Shown in pieces: positions 15,888 through 23,542 of a stretch of 64,000 nucleotides of DNA (positions are counted from its first letter, which is position 1; every line of letters starts with the position of its first letter). The translations under genes and the position numbers were made by a program. The notes under the pieces are model-generated. The model searched no databases. It was not told the DNA's origin and saw nothing but the letters and a program-made list of their open reading frames with translations. The stretch is from an uncultured Verrucomicrobiota bacterium (lineage in GTDB: Bacteria; Verrucomicrobiota; Verrucomicrobiia; Limisphaerales; UBA1319): NCBI GenBank assembly GCA_903845125.1, contig CAIMWS010000405.1, forward strand, positions 1-64,000. Direction: 5' to 3'.

Positions 15888-17588
15888 CTACAGTTTCAAA
15901 TCCCGGTTGATGGATTGGGAAATGAGGCTTTCGGATCCTTTGAACCGGTTGCGACGAGCCAGCCAGCCCAGCAGGAGGAAACCCAGGCAGATCATCGCCA
16001 TGCCAATCCTAAAGTAGCGGTTAAACCCGCCTCCACCGATTGCCGTTCCCAACTCGGTCTTGGCTTCTGGCTGGCTGCTCACCCCCTCCGCTGGTTGAGC
16101 AGGCTGGGGTGTTGGGTTGGTGCCCAATCCACCGCCCATGATCCCGCCCCCGGCAGGGCCGGACTCGGCAGAAATTATCGGAGTATGGTTGGATGCCATT
16201 GTGGAAACGGATCGCGCTGCCACATTGGAGGAATTCGTCAGCGATGCTGCACGTGAACCAATGTTTTCCGGTGTCGGGATTACTGCGGCGGGACTTACGG
16301 CGGATTTGTTGGATATACTCTCTACTGCCACAGTGGAGGTGGCAGCCAATGACCCTGCGGGCGGAGGATTGGCTAATCGGGCTGCAGCATTAGAGGGAGA
16401 CGGGGGCGCCGGATTGGTGACTGCAACCTCGATCCTGGCGGGGGGAGGGCTGGTTGCTGCCAACACTTGGTTTGTGGGCGAAGCGGCTGGGGCAACCACC
16501 ATTTCATTGGTTTTCACCTGTATCTCATTGGTAGCAGCCAGTATCGGCGGATTGGCTGCTATATTGGTGGATTGCAGGATTGGCACAGTGTTTGATCGAT
16601 TATCGGCGGATTGGACAGCAGTTTGGGCAACGAGGTTGGTGGCCACGGTGGAGGGGGGCGTTGCGGTTGCTACCTGCTCGGGTGCGGGGTTTTGAACTTC
16701 CACGGGAGCCATCATTTGATTCGTGGCGGCCTGAACATTGGTCTGTGGCGTGGATTTGGGTGCAGTCGCGTTGTTGGTCTGACGCGCCTGGGTGGTGGCC
16801 GTCACCGCCTTGGTGTTTTCAATCGAGACCGCTGGCTGGTTGGTTTCACGCGCCTGGAGATAAAGGGCGGCGCGTGCCTGCAAACCCGCATAATCGACCA
16901 ATTCGGGCACGCTACGGCGCAAATCCTCAAAGGCGATGGCAAGGTCTCCCGAACTCATGGAAAGCCCGGCAAATTGCCCACACAAAGAAGTCATCACAAC
17001 CACGAAGGGAGTTTTGGTGCGGCTGAGTTCTTTGCGATACCGGTTGAAGGCCGTATTGAGGCGTTCGTCAAAAGCGCTGCCTTTGATGGTTTCATTGCCA
17101 TCTGTGATCAGGATAAACGTCACCAGTGGCCAGGCTGCCACCAAGCGGTCGACTTCCGGCCAGAGATTCTCGAACCGGGCCCGTTTTTCGAGCTTTTGTG
17201 ATTGGTAAAACTTCAAGGCCGCCCGGCACAAAGCAGAATTCAGCGGCGCATCCCAGGTGATCAGCGGGGCCCGATTGGTGGTTAACTGGCCACCCACGGT
17301 CCAGAACGTGTAAACATCATTGGAACGTAGCTGGCCATGCAAGCCGGATATTATTGCGTTGGAAATTACCAACCGGGAGGCCTCGCCTATCTTGGCCATG
17401 CTGGCCGCGGTGTCCAACACCAGCACATAACGATGGGGAACGGGAACCGCCGCCGATTCCGCCCTTAACCGGCCAGCGGGGAGACACCAAAGCAGCAGCA
17501 ACCATAACCAGCAAGGCATCCAGTGCATAAATCTTGGAAGGTTGTTTTTCCGGGCAATCATGAAGCACCTAATTGAGTTGGAACCCAT
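15888..17588 (-). CDS. Exported vWA-like protein with Thr/Asn/Ala-rich region and C-terminal membrane anchor
   Basis: A 566-residue protein. A signal anchor (WLWLLLLWCLPAGRLRAES) precedes a von Willebrand A-like domain from YVLVLDTAASM at about 55-63 to VVVMTSLCGQFAGL. The metal-site motif is degenerate: DTAAS instead of DxSxS, though ILITDGNET keeps the second motif. Then come about 230 residues of low-complexity sequence rich in Thr, Asn, Ala and Pro (ATTQARQTNNATAPK, AATNEIQVKTNEM). The protein ends with a hydrophobic segment (MAMICLGFLLLGWLARRN) and a basic tail. It is translationally close to the upstream small membrane gene (stop and start adjacent, TGAATG); the ATG at 17561 is an alternative start. 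The role is unknown, perhaps cell-surface adhesion or assembly. Confidence 0.75.
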   Translation of the reverse strand: MGSNSIRCFMIARKNNLPRFMHWMPCWLWLLLLWCLPAGRLRAESAAVPVPHRYVLVLDTAASMAKIGEASRLVISNAIISGLHGQLRSNDVYTFWTVGGQLTTNRAPLITWDAPLNSALCRAALKFYQSQKLEKRARFENLWPEVDRLVAAWPLVTFILITDGNETIKGSAFDERLNTAFNRYRKELSRTKTPFVVVMTSLCGQFAGLSMSSGDLAIAFEDLRRSVPELVDYAGLQARAALYLQARETNQPAVSIENTKAVTATTQARQTNNATAPKSTPQTNVQAATNQMMAPVEVQNPAPEQVATATPPSTVATNLVAQTAVQSADNRSNTVPILQSTNIAANPPILAATNEIQVKTNEMVVAPAASPTNQVLAATSPPPARIEVAVTNPAPPSPSNAAARLANPPPAGSLAATSTVAVESISNKSAVSPAAVIPTPENIGSRAASLTNSSNVAARSVSTMASNHTPIISAESGPAGGGIMGGGLGTNPTPQPAQPAEGVSSQPEAKTELGTAIGGGGFNRYFRIGMAMICLGFLLLGWLARRNRFKGSESLISQSINRDLKL

Positions 17589-17927
17589 TCATTTTCGCGG
17601 CTTGGAAGATTGAGAACCTTCCGGTTTGGATTTGGTGGGTATCGGGCTGGCTTTGGATTTCCCAGCCAATTCGCGGGACCCATCAAAAGCCTGGTTGAAC
17701 AGGTGATGTTGCTCTTCCCGCACCCGCTTTCGCACGGCCCGGATATCGAGCAAAGCCACCACCATGGCCAGGCTGGTGAACCCAAAACACACCAGCCAAT
17801 AAATGAGGAAACCACCCCCGCGCAAAGAACTTTTTAGCACGGTTTGGCCCCAGATCAACATCCCCCCAGCCAGGACTATGAATAAAGCCCCGAACCAGCG
17901 GCGACGAGCATCTGCTGATGTCAACAT
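17589..17927 (-). CDS. Small membrane protein of unknown function
   Basis: A 112-residue protein with two hydrophobic segments (WFGALFIVLAGGMLIWGQTVL and FLIYWLVCFGFTSLAMVVALLDI). A basic, polar C-terminal tail follows (KSKASPIPTKSKPEGSQSSKPRK). No family is recognised. It is the first gene of a two-gene minus-strand unit: its stop directly touches the start of the vWA-like gene, so the two are probably translated together. Confidence 0.65.
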   Translation of the reverse strand: MLTSADARRRWFGALFIVLAGGMLIWGQTVLKSSLRGGGFLIYWLVCFGFTSLAMVVALLDIRAVRKRVREEQHHLFNQAFDGSRELAGKSKASPIPTKSKPEGSQSSKPRK

Positions 17928-18043
17928 GGCCTCAAGACTACCCGCTTATCCGCCAAAACCCAAGCTTAATTCAGAGAGTCCAGCCCGTTTGAAAAACACC
18001 TGATGTTTAACAGGAGCGAGACCGATCTATCAACCCTGGGCAT

Positions 18044-18084
18044 AAAAACACCCGGTAAATCGCCATCGGGCGGCTCACCGGGTG
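18044..18084 (-). terminator. Rho-independent terminator downstream of hcp
   Basis: Read on the minus strand, CACCCGGT pairs with ACCGGGTG (8 bp). The loop contains a smaller GCC/GGC stem, and TTTTT follows. It lies about 30 bases after the hcp stop codon. Confidence 0.85.
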
Positions 18085-18114
18085 CCCACTACCAACTCAG
18101 CTAAACTGGAATTT

Positions 18115-19758
18115 TTAACCCAGGATCGCCTGCAAATCTTTGTCGGGCGTGGAAATCGGCATGAGGTTGAATTTATCAACCAGCACCTTCAGGACGGCGG
18201 GCGTCACAAACGCGGGCAAAGTGGGCCCCAACCGGATGTTCCGGATCCCCAGCGCCAGCAGGGTCAGCAGGATGCAAACCGCCTTTTGCTCATACCAGGA
18301 GAGCACCATCGAGAGCGGCAGATCATTCACCCCGCAATTAAAGGCCTTGGACAACGCCACCGCGATCTGGATGGCTGAGTAGGCATCGTTGCACTGGCCG
18401 ATATCCAGCAATCGCGGTATCCCGCCGATATTGCCGAACTCACGCTTATTGAACCGGAACTTGCCGCAGGCCAGGGTCAGGATCACACAATCCTGCGGAA
18501 CTTTTTCGGTGAAGTCGGTGTAATAATTCCGGCCGGGCCGGGCGCCGTCGCAACCACCGACCAGGAAGAAGCGCTTGATCGCCCCTTTCTTCACCGCCTC
18601 AACAACCTGTCCGGCTACCCCCATGACGGCATCGTGACCGAATCCCACCGTGATCTGTTGGTCTGGGCCATCCGAAACAAACCCGGGTGCAGCCAGGGCG
18701 GCTTCGATCACCGGGCTGAAATCGCGGTTGCGGATGTGTTGAACGCCCGGCCAGGCCACCAAGCCGGAGGTAAAAATGCGCCCTACGTAACCTTCCTGGG
18801 GTTCCTGTATGCAGTTGGTCGTCATCAGAATCGACCCCGGGAACGCGGCGAATTCATCTTTTTGATCCTGCCACGCACCACCGTAATTGCCCACCAGGTG
18901 CGGATAGGCCTTCAGCTTGGGATACCCATGCGCGGGCAGCATTTCGCCGTGGGTGTAGATATTGATGCCCTTGCCCTGGGTCTGTTTCAGCAACTCCTCC
19001 AAATCCTTCAAATCGTGGCCGGAAACCAGGATCGCCTTGCCTTTCACCGGTTCCACCCGGACTTGGGTGGGCCGTGGATGCCCATAAGTGGTGGTGTGGG
19101 CCTGGTCGAGCAGTGCCATCACCTTCAGGTTCACTTCGCCGCAGCGCAGATTCATCGCCAGCAAATCGTTCACAGCGGGCTGGGGATTCACAAGGAAGTT
19201 CAAGGCTTCGTGGAAATAACCGTAAACTTCGTCCGCCTCAAATCCCAGCACCAGCGCATGCTCCGCGTAGGCGGCCGTGCCTTTGACACCGTAGGTCAGC
19301 AGTTCCTGCAAACCGGCCACATCATCCCCGGACTGCGCTCGGCGGGATAAAATGCCAACTTCCTCGCCCTGCCGCGTCAATCCGTCGAGGGTGGAGGCGG
19401 GCTGCCAGGTTCCGGGCCCGGAAACGGTTTCCGGAGTCTGGCCCGCCTTGGTGCAGGCATCCACATACATTTGCCGCGCTTTATCGCGCATCCGCCCCGC
19501 CCGCACCAACATTTCCTCGATCCGCTGGGGGTCGAAATTCACGTTAGTCACTGTCGTAAACAAGGCTTCCACCACAAAAACATCGATCACCCGATCCTTG
19601 GCGCCCAGCAGGCGCGCCCGGTGGGCATATTGGGATATGCCCTTGGCGGCATAAACCAGCAGATCCTGCAGCGCCGCGGATTGCTCATCCTTGCCGCACA
19701 CCGAAAAATCGACACAACCACTGCCCTTCGAGGTTTGTTCGCATTGATAACAAAACAT
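18115..19758 (-). CDS. hcp: Hybrid cluster protein (class I), hydroxylamine/NO reductase
   Basis: A 547-residue protein with the N-terminal cysteine set CYQCEQTSKGSGCVDFSVC. The spacing C-x2-C-x8-C-x5-C is that of class I hybrid cluster proteins of anaerobes, not the E. coli-type class II spacing. Further cluster-ligand regions are visible: SGHDLKDLEELL, TTNCIQEPQEGYVGR, FLVGGCDGARPGRNYY, LACGKFRFN and DIGQCNDAYSA. The family holds a [4Fe-4S] cubane plus a hybrid [4Fe-2O-2S] cluster, reduces hydroxylamine in vitro and acts as a nitric oxide reductase and S-nitrosylase in E. coli. A good ribosome-binding site (AAGGAAATT before ATG) supports the start. A terminator follows and an FNR-like box lies upstream. 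Confidence 0.94.
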   Translation of the reverse strand: MFCYQCEQTSKGSGCVDFSVCGKDEQSAALQDLLVYAAKGISQYAHRARLLGAKDRVIDVFVVEALFTTVTNVNFDPQRIEEMLVRAGRMRDKARQMYVDACTKAGQTPETVSGPGTWQPASTLDGLTRQGEEVGILSRRAQSGDDVAGLQELLTYGVKGTAAYAEHALVLGFEADEVYGYFHEALNFLVNPQPAVNDLLAMNLRCGEVNLKVMALLDQAHTTTYGHPRPTQVRVEPVKGKAILVSGHDLKDLEELLKQTQGKGINIYTHGEMLPAHGYPKLKAYPHLVGNYGGAWQDQKDEFAAFPGSILMTTNCIQEPQEGYVGRIFTSGLVAWPGVQHIRNRDFSPVIEAALAAPGFVSDGPDQQITVGFGHDAVMGVAGQVVEAVKKGAIKRFFLVGGCDGARPGRNYYTDFTEKVPQDCVILTLACGKFRFNKREFGNIGGIPRLLDIGQCNDAYSAIQIAVALSKAFNCGVNDLPLSMVLSWYEQKAVCILLTLLALGIRNIRLGPTLPAFVTPAVLKVLVDKFNLMPISTPDKDLQAILG

Positions 19759-19842
19759 AATTTCCTTTTTTCACTGTTTATTCATTCTACATTCACCGGG
19801 TCGCCGGATTTTCCCCGGCCGGCCTCCCGTTCAATGACAACA

Positions 19843-19884
19843 CTTATCGCATACCCGCGGTGCCAGCGCCTTGATGTGAGTCAA
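19843..19884 (-). promoter_or_regulatory. CRP/FNR-type box and -10 upstream of hcp
   Basis: TTGATGTGAGTCAA at 19871-19884 is TTGAT-N4-GTCAA, one base off the FNR consensus TTGAT-N4-ATCAA. On the minus strand a GATAAG hexamer at 19843-19848 lies with its centre 32 bases from the box centre, the spacing of a class II activator site near -41.5. The hcp start codon is about 85 bases further. Hcp genes are widely controlled by CRP/FNR-family regulators (FNR, HcpR, DNR). The same box could also influence the divergent 20033 gene. Promoter assignment is inference from sequence only. Confidence 0.6.
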
Positions 19885-20032
19885 GTTCCCGTGGGAAAAT
19901 AAATCGGGGTGCACGGATCATCTACCCAATCACCTTACCATGAATCCGCCATTCTGCCATCGCAACCCGTTGAATTGTTACCAAAGGAAGATTTGCTGGA
20001 GCGCATGGAAACCGTTACCGTCAAACCATCGT

Positions 20033-20647
20033 ATGCAACGAATCTTTAACGGGGCCAAGAAAAGCCTGCTTCAAGGTCAAACCCTGAACTGGGTGGTGGG
20101 GATCGCCTCGGTAGCTTGGCTGGCCCTTTCAGGCGTGCCGGTGGTTGCGGCCACCGCTGAACCTCAACCCATTAAAACCGCCAACTCCTACCGCACCCTC
20201 GGTGCGGGCGATTACCAAAGCTTCATCAAAAACTGGGATCAGCAAAAATCCCCGGCGCTCCTCGCGGTCATCCAAACCCCGGCCCAGTGGGAGACCATCT
20301 TTCATCCCGCCCCAGTCATGGGCAACCGCCGTCCTTTCAGCCCGGATCCCAAGCTGTTTTCGCGGGATCTGCTGTTGGTGGTGGCACGCGTGGTTCCTTC
20401 CCCTGACCCAGGTGGCCATCCGGTATTCAAGGTGGAAAAAGTCGGCGCCAGCCAGGGTGAATTGACGTTTTCCTTCCGCTTCGCTGAACCCCCGAATGCG
20501 AAATCCTATACGGTCAAAGAGTTCCTGGGGGTATGGTTCCCCAAAGCGGATTTCAAAAAGGCGGTCTTCATCGAGAACGGCAAAGAGCTCGGTTTATTGG
20601 ACCTCGCCCAAGGCCAATGGTCAGTTCCCCCTGCCAGCAGTAATTGA
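20033..20647 (+). CDS. Exported or membrane-anchored protein, PrcB-like C-terminal region
   Basis: The ATG at 20033 (residue 32 of the track ORF) is preferred, since the earlier part is Cys/Pro/Trp-rich and lies in the promoter region. It starts MQRIFNGAKKSLLQGQT, followed by a hydrophobic segment (WVVGIASVAWLALSGVPVVAATA) that acts as a signal or anchor. The mature region has a WETIF segment, a DLLLVVARVVPSPDPGGHPVFKVEKV pair of strands, and YTVKEFLGVWFPKADFKKAVFIENG. This loosely resembles the PrcB C-terminal fold (WexlW, vDF, G-rich pair of strands), but I cannot verify it. The role is unknown. It is divergent from hcp and could share its regulatory region. Confidence 0.55.
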   Translation: MQRIFNGAKKSLLQGQTLNWVVGIASVAWLALSGVPVVAATAEPQPIKTANSYRTLGAGDYQSFIKNWDQQKSPALLAVIQTPAQWETIFHPAPVMGNRRPFSPDPKLFSRDLLLVVARVVPSPDPGGHPVFKVEKVGASQGELTFSFRFAEPPNAKSYTVKEFLGVWFPKADFKKAVFIENGKELGLLDLAQGQWSVPPASSN

Positions 20648-21136
20648 AAGCCGGATACCCCACTTGAATCCCCCTCTTTATTTTGCCTGACCAAACCCGG
20701 TCTATCACCGCGAATTTCGCTCAATCGATGGATGAAAATTGAGAGTGCCCCTGGAAAAGCTGCCTGGCCAATCCCCAGCCAATAACCCTTGAGGGCGTGG
20801 CTGATGCCGCCGCCAGCTTGGGTGAAGGAGGCCCCGGGATGGGCCGTCTGGAGGATGCCGTCCTGCTTTTGCTTAAAATGACCAGGCGCGGAATTTGGAA
20901 GCCTTTATTTGCATCGCGCTGATGCACCTTGCAGACGGGGCTCAACTCAGCCAATGCGCTGGCCTGGCGGTATTGCAGGGAGGACAGCACCCTACAGGCC
21001 AGATAACGAATAAAAACGTGGGGACGCACCCGCCCGGCCAGCCAATGCCGGACTGGTGGACCATGCAATTTGACGGATCTCAGCCTGCCCTTTGGCCCTC
21101 AACCTCCTGAGGTAGTCTATAAATTCAGGGACGAAT
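20648..21136. other. Intergenic region without a recognised gene
   Basis: About 490 bases between a plus-strand gene and the end of the 4Fe-4S gene. The minus ORF 20721-21068 (115 residues, start MHGPPVRHWLAGRV) has no recognisable domain, and the plus ORF 20895-21110 is equally doubtful. No terminator hairpin with a T tract and no tRNA fold is seen. It could be a decayed gene or an interspersed element. Confidence 0.35.
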
Positions 21137-21913
21137 TCAGGTAACGAGCGGGCCGGCAGACCATCGAACGGGCTGGCGGTTTAGAATTTCTCCCCGGATG
21201 CCGACTTGGATGAGTGTGACGGGGAGGTCAATGCCCGAGGCTTCCAGGGTTTCCTGAACCAAACGCACCAATCCGCCGCAGCACGGCACTTCCATATAGG
21301 CGATCTCAACGGATTGCAGGGCGTTTTGGGTGAAAATCTGCTCCAGTTTGGGGCGGTAAGCCGCCACGTTGTCCAGCTTGGGGCAGGCGATCAGCAGCAC
21401 ACGGTCCCGCAGCATTTGGCGGTGGAAATCCGGGAAAGCGAACGGCACGCAATCCGCCGCCAGGAGAAGCCGGGCCTGATTGAAATAAGGCGCGCGAACC
21501 GGCACGAGGTGCAGCTGCACCGGCCAATTCCGGAGCTGCGCAGTCGGGGCTGTGGCCGCAGCCGGAGCTTCCGGGGCCGTGCCCGGGGCGGTCTGGAACC
21601 GCGGCATGCGCGAACTGGGGCAGCCCTGGAACAGCGGTTCCAGGATGGGTATGGGCGGCCGGGCAGCCGACGCTTTGGCCAGATGCCGCTGGACGGCGGC
21701 CTCATCAAATTCCGCCGCCTCCCGCTCCACCATCGAGATGGCCCCCTGGGGGCATTCCCCCAGGCAGGCTCCCAAGCCATCGCAATAGGCCTCGCTCACC
21801 AACCGGGCCTTGCCCGCCACCACTTTGAGCGCACCCTCGGCGCAACCCGGCACACACTGGCCGCAGCCATCGCACTTCTCTTCGTCGATCTGGATTATTT
21901 TCCTTTTGGCCAT
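21137..21913 (-). CDS. 4Fe-4S ferredoxin-type protein, partner of hcp by regulation
   Basis: A 258-residue protein with two N-terminal ferredoxin-type motifs: CDGCGQCVPGCAEG (complete C-x2-C-x2-C-x3-C) and CDGLGACLGECPQG, where the second Cys is Leu. A long C-terminal part follows with YFNQARLLLAADCVPFAF, LLIACPKLDN and VPCCGGLVRLVQETLE, whose extra cysteines may bind another cofactor. This architecture is known as an uncharacterised ferredoxin/4Fe-4S protein that occurs in the same genomes as hcp. I infer electron delivery or redox sensing, possibly to Hcp. It is preceded by a TTGAT-N4-GTCAA box of the same kind as the one in front of hcp, at the same relation to a possible -10. Confidence 0.82.
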   Translation of the reverse strand: MAKRKIIQIDEEKCDGCGQCVPGCAEGALKVVAGKARLVSEAYCDGLGACLGECPQGAISMVEREAAEFDEAAVQRHLAKASAARPPIPILEPLFQGCPSSRMPRFQTAPGTAPEAPAAATAPTAQLRNWPVQLHLVPVRAPYFNQARLLLAADCVPFAFPDFHRQMLRDRVLLIACPKLDNVAAYRPKLEQIFTQNALQSVEIAYMEVPCCGGLVRLVQETLEASGIDLPVTLIQVGIRGEILNRQPVRWSAGPLVT

Positions 21914-21930
21914 AATTCAATCTTCAACTC

Positions 21931-21972
21931 ACCCTACCCCGCTCAACCTGGCCCCGCATTGATCCAGGTCAA
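21931..21972 (-). promoter_or_regulatory. CRP/FNR-type box and -10-like hexamer upstream of the 4Fe-4S protein gene
   Basis: TTGATCCAGGTCAA at 21959-21972 has the same half-sites as the hcp box (TTGAT-N4-GTCAA). On the minus strand TAGGGT at 21931-21936 has its centre 32 bases from the box centre, the same distance as in the hcp promoter. The hexamer itself is weak, but the spacing agrees with a class II FNR-type promoter. The 4Fe-4S gene starts 18 bases beyond. Confidence 0.55.
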
Positions 21973-22009
21973 ATTTCCACGGGGTGGCTGGGGCAGGAAA
22001 CGCTCCCCG

Positions 22010-22177
22010 CTAAACACGGTCCAATTCCAAAACATCGCCCAAGGCTTCCTGCCGGCTAAACAACGGCTCAATTTTGTTTTTTCCTGGGTGCGAGCCAGGC
22101 ACCTCTTTCACCCAACCGATCCACCAATCACCATCCTGCTTGATTAGGGCCGTATATCCGTTTTTCGCTTGCCAACT
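22010..22177 (-). pseudogene. HicB-like antitoxin remnant
   Basis: Not in the ORF track because it has no start codon. The minus strand reads 55 codons bounded by TAG stops. They include GYTALIKQDGDWWIGWVKEVPG and end EALGDVLELDRV, which match the HicB-type antitoxin fold (strands with DGDWWIGWxxEVPG, then a helix ending in LELNR). A stop just before the first Trp and the absence of ATG/GTG/TTG in frame argue that the N-terminal part is lost. About one residue is missing in the middle compared with the family pattern. No HicA toxin gene was found near it. The ORF could still be translated from a non-standard start. Confidence 0.55.
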
Positions 22178-22277
22178 CTACGCTGGCGGCAAAGCTCCCG
22201 CCAGGAGCCTCCATTTCATGGGCGGTTCAGATCCCTCCTGCCAAACCGCACGGACTAGGTAGGGCCAGGAAGATCAT

Positions 22278-22296
22278 ACCATTGGTTACCAATGGT
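22278..22296. repeat. 19-bp perfect palindrome ACCATTGG-TTA-CCAATGGT
   Basis: Two 8-base arms with a 3-base centre, between the SGNH hydrolase stop and the HicB-like remnant. It could be an operator (for example for a lost toxin-antitoxin unit), a weak bidirectional terminator or a nick site. On the minus strand no T tract follows, so termination is the weaker explanation. Confidence 0.5.
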
Positions 22297-22322
22297 TTAA
22301 AATGTTAAATGCGGGAGCTGGA

Positions 22323-23264
22323 TTAATCTTCGCCGGCCGGTTTGGCCGCCGTCCAAAAAGCCATCATAATCCTGGCCAGGATCTGCTCGCCCGCCTCGTT
22401 GGCGTGGACCGCATCGCGATAGAACAGATGGGGATGCAGCTGTGTGGACCGGATATATTCGGCCCAAGGGGAAGTCATGTCGAGATAGGCGCAGCGCTCC
22501 TCGGCGGCGAGCACCTGCAAAGCCTGGCCATAAGCGCCGGTTCCGGAATGGGGGGCTTTGGCGAGCGCCTCGGCGTCGCGCGGATCGGTGGTACCAAAGG
22601 TGCCGGTGGCCAGCAGGATCTCCACCTCGGGCAATCTGGCGCGCAACTGCCGGATGACGTCGCGGATGCTGGCGGTATCCCGCTGGCTGATGCCACCGAT
22701 GTAAACCAGATTCGGCCGCCAGGGGAGGATGTATTTGGCCACCCGGTCGCCTTCTTTGTAATGCTGGCAGCCGCCGCCGCCACGCACATAAACCTTCGCT
22801 TCGATCCTGGCCTTTGGATAAGCCTCCCGCCACTGCGCCACCCAGCCGGAGCGCATCGTGTCGTTGACAATGCTGTCGCCCAGAGCGAGCAGCCGCAGTT
22901 CGCCGCCACCGGCCAGAATCCGGCGTGTGCGCGGGAACTGCCGCCAATCATTCACGGGCGGGGTGAATTTGCCAGGCGGCAGGGAGGCTTGGATTTCGGC
23001 GATCTGGGCCAGCGAGCGGCAGGGCGTGCTGAAAAGATAATAATCCTTCTCCACCGGTTCGTTGCTCACCGGCACATCGGGCGGGTATTTGGCGGGCAGC
23101 GCCCCTTGCCTGGGGAACTTCACCGGGGAATCCGCCAGCATGCCACCCGGCCGGACGGTGGTATTGACCGCGTTACGATCCGCCGGGGCGGCATTTTGAG
23201 CGTGCGACAGAGCCGCCGCCAGCAGGCTTACAACCAGGGCCAGAATGGATGCGTGGATATTCAT
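22323..23264 (-). CDS. Exported SGNH/GDSL-type hydrolase
   Basis: The start is set at 23264 (MNIHASILALVVSLLAAALSHAQ), a signal peptide. The 89 residues before it in the track ORF are Pro/Gly/Arg-rich, lie in the upstream spacer and are rejected. At about 124-133 is LLALGDSIVNDTM with the nucleophile Ser of block I. Then come YIGGISQRD (the Gly/Asn-block region) and DAVHANEAGEQIL, which supplies the Asp and His of block V. Predicted action is esterase, deacetylase or lipase outside the cytoplasm, perhaps on acetylated polysaccharide. It is separated by a strong terminator from the haem protein gene upstream. Confidence 0.84.
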   Translation of the reverse strand: MNIHASILALVVSLLAAALSHAQNAAPADRNAVNTTVRPGGMLADSPVKFPRQGALPAKYPPDVPVSNEPVEKDYYLFSTPCRSLAQIAEIQASLPPGKFTPPVNDWRQFPRTRRILAGGGELRLLALGDSIVNDTMRSGWVAQWREAYPKARIEAKVYVRGGGGCQHYKEGDRVAKYILPWRPNLVYIGGISQRDTASIRDVIRQLRARLPEVEILLATGTFGTTDPRDAEALAKAPHSGTGAYGQALQVLAAEERCAYLDMTSPWAEYIRSTQLHPHLFYRDAVHANEAGEQILARIMMAFWTAAKPAGED

Positions 23265-23476
23265 GGCGGCATTATCGGGGCGGCCTGCCTGGATATCCAG
23301 CAACTTTACAGGGGGATAGGGAGGAAGTGAAGATCGGCCAGCGCTGCTGATCCGCCGCGCACGGCCCGGCGGCCATCCCCGGCAGGCCTGGCTGTGTTCC
23401 TGCCCCCCGCCAGACTGAGGCGGGCCAATTAAAAAAGGCCTTGGCGGGCAGACGGGTGGCGCGGATGGATCCAGGG

Positions 23477-23519
23477 AAAAAAACGGGGGAGGAAAAGCGC
23501 TTCCGCACCTCCTCCCCCG
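23477..23519 (-). terminator. Rho-independent terminator after the beta-propeller/di-haem gene
   Basis: On the minus strand a 9-bp stem (CGGGGGAGG and CCTCCCCCG in plus notation) encloses a loop with a minor GCG/CGC stem, and seven T follow. It lies about 24 bases after the stop codon at 23543. Confidence 0.85.
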
Positions 23520-23542
23520 CGGGGAAAACATCTGCTCCAGTC

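Noticed and set aside
20721-21068. 115-residue minus-strand ORF
   Set aside because: No recognisable domain or ribosome-binding site; may be spurious.
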